Shown: piece after piece, positions 22,317 through 40,183 of the stretch
Layout of the letters: each line of letters begins with the position of its first letter
How positions within the stretch are numbered: position 1 is the stretch's first letter
Assembly: GCA_022749755.1 (NCBI GenBank)
Contig: CM040446.1
Location: 17,732,884 to 17,796,883, forward strand
Origin: Azadirachta indica
Lineage: Eukaryota; Streptophyta; Magnoliopsida; Sapindales; Meliaceae
DNA length: 64,000 nucleotides
Direction of reading: 5' to 3'
Notes under the pieces: generated by a model
Told to the model about the DNA's origin: nothing
What the model saw: only the letters and a program-made list of their open reading frames with translations
The model's database searches: none
Position numbers and translations under genes: made by a program

Positions 22317-24172
22317 CTCCTCGGGCAACGCTATCGCCTATTGGCGATCCGGTTCGGGTAGTAAAACTCCGTTAGTTAATATGAAAGGATTCACAGGGTA
22401 TTATCGTAATTACAGCTTGACATTCAACGCTGCGATTATTCTATAGGAGTAATAATATTTGCGTACTTGGAACTTTAAGACAATAATAAGTTAGGACATG
22501 ATTATTTTAATTTTAATATTTCAGTCCCTCGTAATCATACTCACGGATAATAATTTGGGAGACGATACTATTATGCCACACAAATTCAATAATTTAGATT
22601 TTAAAAAAATTGATATGAATAATAATCGCGTCACATTTATGTCGAATAATTAATAATTATGTTATATTCGTATTTGATCATTTTAACTAATTTATTCGTT
22701 TAAAGCATAATTAATTAAACAAATAATTATATTTTAAATGAATAATTATATTTAAATAAATATATTTTCATAAAATAAATTAATATTATATTTTTTATAC
22801 CAAACAAGATTATAATATAAGAATCTAATTATCACATATATATGATATTTGACAAAAAAAAAAAAAAAAAAACGCTATTTTTTAATATCTCATGAACTGC
22901 AATGTTCATAATTCATATATATATATATATATATATATTTCTGTGTGTGTATGCATGTCACGACCATATTTATATTCATATTTAAATTTTTGATACGAAA
23001 TAATAAACGAATCATATTCGTATTAACTTAAATACAATTCGTTTATTTGAAATATCACCCTATTCATAGTCACAATTAAATGGTGATAATAAGAATTAGA
23101 ACATTGTGAAAGAAAGGGTGGGAAAAAAAAGACAAGGACTAATTTGTTAAATTAAAATAAATTATTTATTTATTATTTTATAAAAAATTTAGGACAAAAA
23201 CATCATTAAATTAAATAAATTTTTTAAAATTCAGTTCAATAAAATGCATGTTTAAATGAATAAAAGAAAATCCTCTCAAAACTAAAGGAACAACTATTAT
23301 CATTTAAAACGAGTAAAAATGTTATATATATAATAATTAAAAATTTAAAGTGTTATTAGATACATACAAGAATCTAGCACGTTTATATAATATAAAATTG
23401 ATTAAATTCATCCTTAGATTTATTAAGAAATGATGGATTGAGTAGACTAAATTGAGATTTAAAAATTTATTGAGTTTTAATCAACAAACATCGCTACAAT
23501 TGATCAAATAATAAAGAAACATGCAAATCAATAAGAGGTTTAAATTGTAAGAATAGTTTGAACATTTTCAATAAAATTAAATTTCAAAATATTTCACTAC
23601 ACCTTTTTATTTGAAGGGCAAATGTATACCTTTTTAAGATAAAAATACTGTTTGATTAAATTGATAAAAATGCTCGTATTGAAATTCGGTTTACATTTAT
23701 ATTAAATTTTATGTGCTAATTTTTTAGGCTATCATGTTGCAGAAATGAAGCTACAAGCCTCGGCCGGAAATCGATGTTAAAGAAAATATATATCAAATGG
23801 CAGTTAACTTGCAAGCTTTAAGTACGGGAGTGCTACTTTGAAATTCAATAAATTTCAGCGGCTAACACATAGAAATCCTTTTCCTGATATAATAAAAGTC
23901 AAAGTCTCTCCAAAAGCTATATAAAAATATTAACTTCGTACCTAATTTCCTCTTTCAAGCGACTAAAAACTATTCAAGTTTCCTCTAAATAAGGCATTAA
24001 CACTATTTTAGCGCATGTTGTTTTGCCAAACTCCTCACAACCTTAAGTTACGAGTGAAATATGGGAAGCAATATCTAGATTAGTATAAATAAATAATAAA
24101 AAAAAAAAGGGCATCTTCAGTTAACATTAATTTTTGTGCTTGCAAAAGCAAATTAATTAACGCCATTCTACA
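22317..24172. other. AT-rich spacer and GLOX copy 4 promoter
   Basis: No gene was seen. A (TA)n tract lies at 22916-22938 and a poly(A) run at 22855-22872. The proximal upstream part contains CACTATTTTAGCGCATGTTG at 24002-24021, a diverged form of the block seen before the TATA boxes of copies 2 and 3. TATAAATAAATAA at about 24084-24096 is a candidate TATA region some 80 bases before the ATG. Confidence 0.5.
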
Positions 24173-26037
24173 ATGGAAATAATGTTCAAATTTCTTTATG
24201 TTATATTTCCTCTCTTGTTGAGTTCTGGATATGCAACATTATTTCCAAATCCTTTGAATGATTTTTTTCTTTTTCCGCATCAAGTGGAAAACGAACTGAA
24301 AAAGGAGGATTTGATGAATGAACAGCGCAATGCTGAAACAGCATTCACTGGCAAATGGGAGCTAGTATCTAACAATTCAGGTGTATCAGCCATGCACGCA
24401 ATTTTGCTTCCCAAAATCAATAAGGTTCTGATGTATGATGCCACGGTTTGGAGAATATCAACCATTCCATTGCCTCGAGAGAAGATGCCTTGCCGGCTTG
24501 TTGACGTTAGGACCAACGAACATGATTGTTGGGCACACTCAGTTCTCTATGACGTTGAAACAGCCAATTTGAAAGCACTCAAGGTTAACTTTAATTCTTG
24601 CAATTTGAAATTACAACACTAATAGAAATTTAATAAGATTTACATAAATTATAACTGTGATAGATTGAAACGGACACTTGGTGCTCATCAGGAGGCCTGA
24701 CCGTGGACGGACACTTAGTCAGTACTGGAGGCTATCAAGGCGGAGCAAACACCGTGAGATATCTCTGGACATGTGATGAATGCGACTGGAAGGAATACCC
24801 AACAGCACTTGCAGAACCTAGATGGTACGCCACACAAGTAACTTTACCTGACGGCAGCTTCATTGTTGTGGGTGGCCGTGGTGCTTTTACCTACGAATAC
24901 ATTCCTCCAGAAGGACAATCCAATAAGAAAGCCATCTTCCTCCCCTTGCTCAAAGACACTCATGATCAGATGAAGGGAAGCTTTGGAAAGATGAATTTCT
25001 TTATGATCGAGAATAATTTATACCCTTTTGTCCATCTTTCTACTGATGGCAATGTCTTCATTTTCTCCAACAATCGTTCCATCTTGTTTGACCCAAAAGC
25101 TAACAAAGTTGTCCACGAGTTCCCGGTTCTCCCCGGTGGCTCCCGAAGCTATCCTGCATCAGGAATGTCCGTTATACTCCCAATTAAGCTACACGCTGGA
25201 TACACAAGTTCAGCAATCAATGCTGAGGTTCTAGTTTGTGGTGGCGCCGTGTGGGATTCATTTTTCTATGCAGAAGTTAAAAAGCAATTCTTCCCTGCAT
25301 TGCAAGACTGCGGAAGAATCAAAATCACTGACCTGAAAGCAGTTTGGAAGAAGGAAATAATGCCATCACGTCGCGTAATGGGGGATATGACGATTCTTCC
25401 CACTGGAGATGTGCTAATGGTTAACGGTGCACAAAACGGTACTTCAGCATGGAATGATGCCGAGGTACCCAATTTAGTCCCCGTGTTATACAAGACTAAA
25501 GCACCGATGAACCAAAGGTTCAAGGCGTTAGCTCCTACAGCCATTCCAAGAATGTACCACTCAGCGTCCACGTTACTCCCTGACGGAAAAGTACTTATAT
25601 CAGGCAGTAACACCAATGATGGATACAAATACAACGTTAAGTATCCCACTGAGACGAGGGTCGAGAAATTTTCCCCTCCTTATTTAGATCCATCATTAGC
25701 TAATTTAAGACCTGAGATTGTGCTGGACAAATCGGATAATATGACCATTTATGGCAGCAAGCTGTCTGTGGTGGTTAAATCAAATGAGCTGACATTCACC
25801 AAGTTTGACGTTCGGCTAACAATGTACGCTCCAGCATTTACGACGCATGGTATTTCCATGAATCAGAGGCTGATTATCTTAGGTTTGGTGGACGTGATCA
25901 ACCACGTTGGCCCCCTACAGCATAAAATTCTTGCTGAGGCACCGCCGTCCGGCGCAGTTGCTCCTCCTGGGTATTACCTTCTTTATGTCCTTTACAGAGG
26001 AGTGCCCAGTGTTGGAATGTGGCTTCAGATCCAGTAA
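24173..26037 (+). CDS. GLOX: Glyoxal oxidase-like (GLOX) copy 4, two exons
   Basis: The exons are 24173-24583 and 24664-26037, separated by an 80-base GT-AG intron; the joined protein has 594 residues. A signal peptide is visible (MEIMFKFLYVIFPLLLSSGY, residues 1-20), then a Glu/Lys/Asn-rich linker, the glyoxal oxidase N-terminal domain from FTGKWELVSNN, and the DUF1929 domain. Family active-site candidates are present: Cys in TWCSSGG, Tyr in YEYIPPEG, Tyr-His in RMYHS and His in FTTHGIS. It is clearly more diverged from copies 1-3 than they are from each other, and it alone has the intron, at the codon where the others read straight through KVNTDTW. A Tourist-like MITE starts six bases after the stop codon, so the 3' UTR and polyadenylation signals probably come from the MITE. 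Confidence 0.95.
24584..24663 (+). other. GLOX copy 4 intron
   Basis: The GTTAAC...GATAG intron is AT-rich, has in-frame stops, and joins LKALK to IETDTWCSSGG. Copies 2 and 3 have no intron at this place. Confidence 0.85.
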
Positions 26038-26043
26038 AGCTTA

Positions 26044-26453
26044 GGATCCGTTTGGTATAACTTTTTAAAGTAGAGTTTTTACCCGTAGAACTTTTATGAG
26101 TAGAGTTTTTAATAAAAATTGATTAATCGTTTGGTTGTTACAAATAACTTTTGAGAAAAATTTGAGTAATTACTTTAATAGACAGATTTTTAATATTTTA
26201 TTTTAAAAAAATTACGTAGAATTTTTAAAATAAAGTAAGAGTATTTTAAATAATTTCACCTTTTAAAAAAGTTGGGAAAGCTCTACTGTCAAAAACTCAA
26301 ATTTTGGGTTTCTTCCAATAGAAGAAAAACAGTTTTTTTAATTTTCAAAAACTCTTTTTCATTGTCAACCAAACGATATTAAAAATTTTGAAAAGAGTTT
26401 TTATCATTAAAAAAGCTCTTTTGCCCAATAAAAAAGTCAAACCAAACAGGCAC
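26044..26453. mobile_element. Tourist-like (PIF/Harbinger) MITE
   Basis: The 410-base element has terminal inverted repeats: GGATCCGTTTGGTATAACTT at the left and, on the other strand at the right, GTGCCTGTTTGGTTTGACTT. It is flanked by the 3-base target duplication TTA (26041-26043 and 26454-26456), the hallmark of PIF/Harbinger elements. Internal arms also pair partially. No coding. It begins six bases after the stop codon of GLOX copy 4. Confidence 0.8.
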
Positions 26454-26456
26454 TTA

Positions 26457-27686
26457 ATCAAACTGCTGCAGCTGTTACTTTTCCCAGTTGTTGCGATTAA
26501 TTGGGCGGTTCTTAATTATTACTCCTCACATAGTCCAATATATTAGCTCAGATTAGCGTAGTTTAATTCGAACCCTGATTCCGCCCTTGCTTACGGTTAG
26601 TGTGGAAGGTTTAAGCGATGAATTAGGTTTCAAGTTTACTTTATTTATTTTCAGTATGAATATTCTTTTTTTAGTTTTACTTATGACACTGTATACAGTT
26701 ATCTCCTCTCCTACATGAACAATTAATGTAATTATTCCTTTTATATGTTAAAATTGATTTTGATTAATTAATATATAAAACAAATCAGGTGAAAATTGAA
26801 AATCTTACATTTGATTGTTTAGAATTATTGTTTTTTTTTTATGTAAATAGGTTTGGAAAAAAAGGGATTTCGATGGGACTTTGTAATTTAAATCAATCCA
26901 AACCGAAGCCCAGATTCTTTATTTTCGGGTCGGGCCTTACCTGATCTTGTCCGAGCCGAATTTTAAATCTGAATCTTTAAAGTTTAGATTTAAACTTGAA
27001 AAACTTGGATTCAAGATGGATTTTTAAAAATTCAGCCCAAATTCATATAGTTTATTAAGATCCGAACCAAATTCTATGTTGTCTAAACTGAATTGAGAAA
27101 TTCGGCCTAAATTAATATAAATTATTAATCGGACAGAATTTTATATTGTTTGAGATGGGTTGAACCCGAGGCTCAAACTTTTAAGCCTTTTTAGTTTATT
27201 AATCGAGCTAATCCGAATTTTACTTAAACTTAAACCTGTTCGTAGCAAATTTACAAAATAAAAACCCGAGATTGACCTAAAATATGTTATGGCTAGTTTA
27301 ACCCGGACCTATAATTCGAGTTTTATCCAGGCCAGGACACATTAGTCACTTTTGTTTGATATTTGATAACTAATATATATTTATTACTTATCTATAGAAA
27401 TATATTTAATAATTAATAATTTTATTTTATAACATTTATAATGCTCTTGCCTTTAATTTGAATTCTTAATATAATACATTTTAGTTATTTAAATATTTTA
27501 AATGAATTTATTCTTCAACTTTTTTTCAATTTTTGAAAGATTTGATTGAGAGAAAATTTTCACTTGCGAAACACCATATGTTTGCCCTATATTGTTATTC
27601 AAACTCAGAATAATCTAACAATAACAAGTATGTTTTACATTACTCAAGATTACTAATTTTTTAGATATTTATATTCAAACACTCTC
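26457..27686. other. Spacer with degraded repeat sequence
   Basis: No gene was seen. The part at about 26880-27330 is rich in CCGAA, CCCGAG and TCGGGCC words spaced through AT-rich sequence, a style common in old plant DNA transposons, but no ends could be defined. Confidence 0.4.
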
Positions 27687-27945
27687 GGGAGAATGCCTAT
27701 TACCCTCTTGCTTTTTCAATTAATGTTCCATTACTCCCTTATATTTTGTCTAATATCTCATTACCCTCTTAATTTTTTTTTTTCAATTTTATCCTTCACT
27801 TCAATTAATTTACAAATGGTAAAATAAAAAATATTAGAAATATTAAAAGACAAAATCAAAATTCAGGGGGGATGAGATATTATAGAAAATATAAGGAAAT
27901 AATGGAGTATTAGCTGAAAAAATAGAGAGGTAATGGCATTCACCC
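27687..27945. mobile_element. MITE with long terminal inverted repeats
   Basis: The 259-base element starts GGGAGAATGCCTATTACCCT and, read from the other end, starts GGGTGAATGCCATTACCTCT. Pairing continues over about 95 bases per arm (TATTTTGTCTAATATCTCAT against TATTTTCTATAATATCTCAT). The short spacer is AT-rich. No coding; no clear target duplication, so the superfamily is left open. Confidence 0.75.
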
Positions 27946-30936
27946 AATACCCTCCTAATATAACTCAAATGGTGTGCACAAATTTTCATATCACTCTTAA
28001 TGCTTTCATAAATTGTTGTTTATCATTTTCATCAATTTTTTTGTTTGTAAAATTTCAATTAATTTTGTTTTTTTTTTTGTTTCAAAGACAAATTTTTTTT
28101 TTGTCAAAAGAGTATTTTTATGAATGTCTGACACAATATATATACACTTGAGGCTTTTTATAGGTTTGTTCAGTAGAATATGGATGAGACAGTTGTTTTA
28201 AACATTACAATTGTAATTTTATAATTTGAACAGTTAGAAAAGTAATTTTAACACAATTTTTTAAAAAATAAATATTAAAATAGTTTTGAATAAATAAGAA
28301 AAATAATATTAATGTTTTTTAAATAAAAGTTAAGTAAAAAATAAATATTGCTACATAAAAAATTTTAAAAACTAAATATTAATGAGTGGAGTCTTCTTTT
28401 AAATGAAAAATTAGGTGAAAACTTTATCACGTGTAAACAATTAAAATAAATATGTTTTCTTAAAATTATGTACTTTCAATCAAGTGGTTAGGAGCCAAAT
28501 TTATTAAGTGAAAAATTTTGTTTTTGAATTATAAGGGTATTCGTCCTATCTTAGAAGACTCTCATTATATGTAAAATCCACCTGTCACTAATTAAAAAAT
28601 TTATTATATTAAAGTGTTAGATAGATTTCTCTCGTGAACTAGATTAAGATTCCTTAAAAGAAATTATGTACTTCAATTTTTGGGTCTTTCTAAAATTTGT
28701 GGGCCTTAGCCTAAATCCTCTAAGGTAGAGCCGGCCCGGTTAACAGGGCCATCTCTTTAGGGAAAAGAAAAGCACAAAATTAATAACTTTTACAATTGCA
28801 CAATAAAATTTTCTTGTTATTGTATAAATTAAAAATATTATAAATAAATAAATAAGTAATGGAAGAAAATGGTATTATGATTCTGATTTCCGACCAAATT
28901 GTGCAATCCCTTGCCTGTCATCAAATAGTGATTATTCAGCCTGTGAGGTCCTCATTACATTTACAATTAGACATATCCAATACTCCCATTGGTGGTGGTC
29001 CCGCCGACTCCATTACCCCTCCTTTCTGTTATCTCTACGCAACATTGTCTCATCCACTTCATGTAAATCACTCTCGCCTGGCGTACCAAGCCAAGGTGTA
29101 TGGGACTGATTAATAGAGTAATAACATTTCAGTCCCTAAACTTGGGTGAAATAACAAATTATCTACTTAGTAAATTTCAACATTTTAGTTTTTAATTTTA
29201 AGTCCATCTACTAAAAGTTGATCATGGGAATTTGAAAAAGCAGAGAGCTTCAACAATGAAATGAGTCCAAGGAGGCAAAGGATGAAGGGAGCGAGAGGGA
29301 GGCAGAAGATAAAAATCAACTTAGTAATATCTTATCAGTACAACTAACAGAAACCCTTTATTTATGTTGTTCAACTAGAAGCTAAATCAAAAAAAGAGGT
29401 GAGGAAGAAAATTGACAAGCGAGGGTTGTGTGATACCTAGATTGGGTGCGGCTATTGCATAATTAAGCATTGCCCGTGACCTTGATGCCGGATTTGCGCA
29501 GCATTCCCTAACCAAGTAACAAGCAAATGACAATTTTCAATTTCAAGTTTGAGAAAGGAGAGAGAGAGAGAGAGAAAAAATTATTTTTCTTATAGAAACT
29601 TTGAATTTATTGTGATAAATTTTAATAAAAATATTTATTCTTTTCTTGAATATCTAAAATTAAAGTTAATAGTTCATCTAATTTCGTTGGTTTTAAATTG
29701 AGATTTGAATATTAGAGATATTATTTTTAATGTGTACCAGAATATCTTCAATATAGCCCGTTAAAATTTTTTCTCAATACTAAAGTTAGGGATGAAAATA
29801 TTAAAATATATCAAATGATGTCCTAATTTATTATTTTATCAAAGTTTAAAGAATAAAATATCATTAATACTATAACGTTATTGATCAAATTTGAAATATT
29901 GTTCATATTCGAATATTATTTTTGTAATATGGTATAATAAAAAGGAGTGAAATTACCCATAAACAGTATAAACATTTTTTTTTTTGCTAATTATTTTGCA
30001 ATTATTAGTATATAATTCTATGATACAAATTTTCTATATAAATTATTGTATGCTAACCGATATAACATACTAATAATATTAGTTGAATGAAAAATTGACA
30101 ATAGCCAGAAATTTTACGTTAGTCCCAATTGAACTGCAATAGTTTTTCAGTAAATATTTACACATAATCAAATTGAAATCATAATTTTTTTAATAAATTT
30201 TATAGCTTTATTCATTTGTGTAAATCTTAATAATATTATAATACAATGAATGTTGCCATCCGAAATGCATATTTTACTTAAAAATAATTAAAAGTAGTGT
30301 AAATATAATAAATTGCTATAAAATAAAATAATTATCAAAATCAAAATTGAGAATAAATTCTTAATTTTTAATGATTTGTGTGACAAGGGGCCAGAAAGAG
30401 TTAAAAAATATGGAAAAAAAAAAATTATACAACCAAAAAGAGTTAAAAAAATTTTTTAAAAAAATTATTATATATCAATTATACAATAATGTCAATGTGC
30501 TATTGTAAATAGATACACGTTGTGCATTCCCCGTTAGGCAATTAAAAACGTCGAATTGACAATAATACCCTTTACGAGCTCATTCACAGCAAAACCCGGA
30601 CCCCTGACCTAACATTTTATATATATAATTCGTCAACGGGTCAACCCCGCTCCTACCTAATCCGAATTCCCACTCTACCCTTCTAAATTTCCACCTTTAT
30701 ACTGTCAACAAAGCCACACTGTGTCATGTCTGTCGTTTGCTGCCGAGTTGTTCTTCTGTGTGGCTTCAAATTCTTCTCTGAGTGATACTATATAATAAAA
30801 AAAAACAAGAAAGTCTTTCTGTTCAATCAGTTACTTTTATCGGATCAGGAAATCCAGTTGCCAAAATTAAAAACAAAACAAAAGAAAACCCTAGCTCATA
30901 TTTCATGTTCTGATCCGTCTGCCGATCTAAACCAGC
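27946..30936. other. AT-rich spacer and upstream region of the kinase gene
   Basis: No gene was recognised. A (GA)n run lies at about 29558-29575. From about 30570 the sequence becomes less AT-rich and includes TATATATAATTC at 30619-30630, a candidate TATA region, with a likely 5' UTR up to the ATG at 30937. Confidence 0.5.
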
Positions 30937-35310
<4,374 letters not shown>

Positions 35311-38300
35311 TGAAACGGTAATTTTTCCAGTTCATAAATTTTGTTTTCTGCTTGCTCTGTGAGGAAAAAACAAATCATGTGTTTTAAGATGGATTCTTTC
35401 TTATTGCAGCTAGTGCTTTTATCCTCTCACTCACTCAGTGTTGTTGACCATGATTGCCCAGTAGTGTCTTCAGCGGTGGGTCCGGTCAAGATCCTGGAGT
35501 TACATTTATGGAGGCTGCAAATGTGTGGTGATTTTGATGTTATGTTTCCCCTATGTATCGGGTTGAAAAGTTTCTACCAGTGCACCAGTGAGTACTGAAA
35601 AGATGTAGCTGATTTGAAGAATTGCATTAGTGTGAATCCCACCTCACATTGTTTTTTCTTAAGGTGACTACAAAAACATTGGTTGTTATATGAAATACAG
35701 ATGCCAAAAGCTTGGTTTCTGTACTGTACATATATGTCATGAATGACTTACGGCAACCTTGTATTGATGGTTCTATGTAACATTAGTCGTGAAGAATTAT
35801 TTTTCCGCTTTTTCAACTAGAGTATTCAGTTCGCTTTTGCCATATGGTTGTCAACTCAACTTTTGTCTTCAATCATGATAATGATTTCCTGGTGTAATCT
35901 TCTCATTTAATCTCTGTTGGATTGTGTCCCAGTTGTTATCTGGGACCATTTTTTATCCTAGTAACCAAATCTGAGTTTAAAACAGCAGAATATTAGCTCC
36001 AATGCCTACATGTCATGATATAAAGAATCCATAGATTTTATTGAGATAAAAACATCATGTTAAGTATGTTTTTGACCTTTCTATCTGTCACTTTTTTGGG
36101 TTATTTTTTTTTTTCAGGAGGAGCAATCTATTGTAAGTGACCAGGTCAGTCAAGATTACTGCAGAAATTTGATCAAATGGAAGTAAAATTTTTTGGCTGA
36201 AAGAGCTCAGCTCTAGAATTTAGAGATTATTCTGTTTTAGTTTTAGTTGGAACTGGGGACATATTCCATTCTTTCAAAATATAATTGTCATTGTGGGGTT
36301 ATGCCCGATTTTCTGTACTCTTGCTAAACACTATTTTTTATCTTTTTCTCTTCCTTTGTTTTCTTCGTATTTAGTTGCATCAATTTCAGTGTTATATCCT
36401 TTTAGTTTAGGATAGTTCACTTCTAAATGACCGTACCGGGCGAAGTGTTACTTTGCAGAAGCATCCTATATATGTTCTCTGACGTACTCAAATATACTGG
36501 GAGAATTTTTTGTGTATTTTAGCTTCAGATACTTCTTGTTGCCTTATTTTATTCTCTAACATTGCCTAACTAATTATTTTATTTAATTAGGATCCATTTG
36601 CCCAGTTTGAATATGATATCCAGATTATGATGTAGTTTCATTCTTTAAGGACGATGAATATTTCCTGTTTTATTTTATCAATTTGATATAGATTTTGAAG
36701 AAATTTTATCATATTGAAGTTAATGCATAAAAGCCAATTCTAAATAACCAATTCAAATTGTCAGTTAATACTTTGTAATTTGCAGGAAATTTTTCTCTAC
36801 AGTATTGTTTGAAGGATGGAATATGACAGGGAATACAATTTTGGATATTTGGAGACTGTAAACATGTGCCTACAGTGACTTCGGGTTGAGGAAGAGTTGC
36901 TTAACTGCTGATAGCGGGAGATTACAGAAGTGTGTCAATTTTCTGGAAATTGTCTTAATGTGGGTCCAGGAGTCTGCAATATTTACAGAATCTGTGCATA
37001 TGGTTTTTGTTTTCTTTTCGATATCAAGAAGAGACCATAGAATTGGCCATTCTCTTGTGAACGGGAAATGGCCTGTGGCTATCAAAAAGCCATGTCATTT
37101 TGAAGGTGAGAATCGTATTCTCTGGATGGAATTACTGGGAACAAAGAAAAAGCTGGCCAGCAGTAGGTGAAATATGAACTCATTTGTACAACCATGTGAA
37201 TACAGATTGAAGATACTTACTAGAACTGCACAAAGAGGAGTTAAGGATTGGAATAAAGTAGTATTCAGTTTATAGTGGTTGGTAATTTACAAGTCTCAGG
37301 GCTAAATTGGTCTCAGCTGATTTATGAAGTGCCCCTCTAGGGTGTGAGTTTGTGAGGCAGTTAATATTTATTGTCCTTGTCCTATTTGAAGATTCTACAG
37401 TCTCATTTTCTCTATTTTATTGGGGCAGCAATGTTTTTGCTCACTGATGAAGTTTTTCATTACTTGCAGCCCATGTACATTTAGATTTTGGAATTCTGAA
37501 AGCTTAGTTTACAGACTTCTTTCTGGTGAGTAGCCATCAGCAACCTCCTCTAAACCCCAATGATACTTCATACGGTGAGTTGTGATATGAATGCTCTACT
37601 TTTAGAGTTGTTCCAGGATCAGAATTGGTTGCCTTTGCATTTTAATAGCTACCTTCCTTGAAGAATGTGAAGGAATGAGGAATTGTCATTAAGCTTGGCA
37701 TAAATATTCAGATTTCTGAGTTGTATCCTTGCTTCTACAAGAGACTTGATGTTCTGTTGCTGATATTCTTAGGAATTATGTTACATGTTTGAAACCTGGA
37801 GGGAGGGAGAAAATTGGACTGAGATATTGGTGTGCGGAGACAGTTTACTAGTACCAATCAGGAAGTAATCAAGGAAAATTAAGGTTTAAGGTCAGTGGCA
37901 ATAGAAGGCCTCCTTTTTTGTCATTTTTGTATCGGAAAGAAGTCAGCATGGAGAAATTGTAAACTGGTTGTTCTTACTGAATGCAGTGGGGACACATGTA
38001 GTGGCTGCCTTGCCTGGTCTATCTGTTGCAATGTGGAGTGGTGTGCTAATGGGTGCTCAGCGCCAATTTCATATTTTGTTGTTTTATTTTTATATTTTTC
38101 TTGGGTGCAGTTTTCCTTCAATTTAATAGTAGTTGAATCCATGGACTTAAAATCAGTAAGTGTTCTTGGTGAATGGTTGATCTTCTGGGATTAGATTTCA
38201 ACAGACTCAATTCACTGTCTGAGTTGAATCTATAGGAAAAATCTATGGCTTGAAACTCTGATGTGCCGTTCTCTATTTTTGAATGTGTTGTGTTAAAATC

Positions 38301-40183
38301 TGTACACAATATCACTCACCAATCACTACAAACTGTGAAGGATTTTGGAGTTTTATATAGATGCGTCGGTTTTGATTTTTGTTCGTCAAGATTGATTTCG
38401 TGTTTATATAAATGGTAATCATGCATGGAAACAAAAATGACCAGGGAAGGTGTTTTATTGGAGAACGTCAGGGGAAACACGCGGATCACGAGATCATATG
38501 TCACATGTTACCGTTCGGGGTTCTGTTCGTTCAATTGTTTGTTTCTCATGGAAATAATGACACGGTAGGCCCACATCTGAAATACGAGCTTGGCCACAGA
38601 GGTTTGCGGGAAGATTTCGATAGTTATCTCTCCATCTCATTTCTATTTTGTTTGTGTTGGTTCCATATTGTTGGAGCGCCGTAAACTGAACTCAGCTCAT
38701 AAAATGCCTATTACCTCATTCACAAAAGCAAAAGAGAACTTGAACTTGCCTTGAAACTCGAAAGAACCAGAATAGTGATGAACAGAAGATGGTAAAAATA
38801 GCTAGAACTTAACCGCTAAGATGCCAACATCGTACCGTGTCAGCACCACCCGCAGGGACTATGCAGTCAGACACCAACCATACTTGACAGTTGCTTGAGC
38901 TACTCTTATTACCTCGTTATCATACAATAATTCATCCCTAACAATAGCTGGAGCTTCTTTATCATTTCGTTATCATACAGTTATAATACCTTCATGATGA
39001 TCCAACATCACGTTGAATGGTTCGGGCATCATACCTAACATACAGAATCTGAAATCTGAAATCACAGAGCGCTACAGAGAGCATCTGATCGTTGTTTTCT
39101 GTGTCAGTAGATTGACTCCTGGACCTGGTTCTCTCTAGGGCATTGATCACCACACGCTTCAAATGATCAGAGCTGCCTAAATGGGGTTTGAGATTGAAGT
39201 AACTAGCTGCAACGTGATGGTTGAAATGATCAAATACCATACACTGCTGTTCACCATGAACAACAGCTTTGGCTCCCAGTTATTTTCCACATCCATTCTG
39301 GTAATAATTGGGAAAGAAACAAGGAGGCTTCAAGGGGTTAAGATTTGTCCGCAAATTAAAACATCACTGGAGACCGTTACAAAGTGTTGGTAACGTTTCT
39401 ACTGAAACTATAATATCTCAAGAAAAGAGGAAAAAATTTGTTGCTAAGATGGGCTTTTGCATTGGAATTTCAATGCCTTCAAGCTACCATCTCTATCACC
39501 TTGCAGACGTTCATATAGTCGAGCCAATCTACAGGCTGCATTCCCCACAATGAATATGCGAGGTAAGCAAAGAACCTCCAATGGCACTGGGGCAAAATTG
39601 AATTCAAAATAAATGGACTAAAGAAATATGCATCCAGATCCGATGCTCCTGTGGCCTAATCCAGGCTATCAGTGTGACCCTAATGGGACACACGGTTGAC
39701 ACAACCTGAACCTCTGTATCAAAATGATACACTGAAAAAGGGGTTGTATTAAACTCTGTCATCTGGCCCAACAAGAAGCGTTAAAAAAGGGTTTTGAGCA
39801 AGACATGCTCTAACTGCCCAGTGTTAATCCGCTTGCCAAGAGGATGTGAATACAGAACACTACATATTCCACAATTGATCACATCATCGCTTTTACAAAC
39901 TCTAGAACAGTATACATTCAACTTCAGAAGGATGTTAAGCCCATTACCAATACAATAACACTGCAAGCAGATAGTCACACTTCAATGAGGCACAAACCAT
40001 GGAACATCCAAGATATGTATCTCCCCTGTTGGATCACTGGACATAATGAGTGTTAGGCTGCAAGAACTTTTTGATAACTGATTTAACTCCCACAGAATTT
40101 ACACTTACTCCTACCTGAGAAGGAAAGAAATTAGTCATGCATATACTAGGAGCCACGAGAGAGCAGCAGCTTAACTAGGCTAG
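35311..40183. other. Long intergenic region, no confident gene
   Basis: The first 500 bases are the likely 3' UTR of the kinase gene. The remainder is not especially AT-rich and has many short open stretches on both strands. The - strand stretch 38992-39240 could encode 82 residues, and 39450-39640 and 39640-39800 have stop-free segments in shifting frames, but none matches a family I know. The part up to 40183 includes the likely 3' UTR of the methyltransferase gene. Confidence 0.5.
38992..39240 (-). CDS. Unrecognised small ORF, doubtful
   Basis: This is an ATG-started 82-residue frame with mixed polar composition, including SDHLKRVVINALERTRSRSQ and a final IQRDVGSS. I recognise no domain. 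It could be a chance frame, the last exon of an unrecognised gene, or a pseudogene fragment. A further stop-free stretch upstream on the same strand (about 39450-39640; for example CRLARLYERLQGDRDG) has a similar protein-like look but is in another frame and without clear splice sites. Confidence 0.15.
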   Translation of the reverse strand: MVFDHFNHHVAASYFNLKPHLGSSDHLKRVVINALERTRSRSQSTDTENNDQMLSVALCDFRFQILYVRYDARTIQRDVGSS

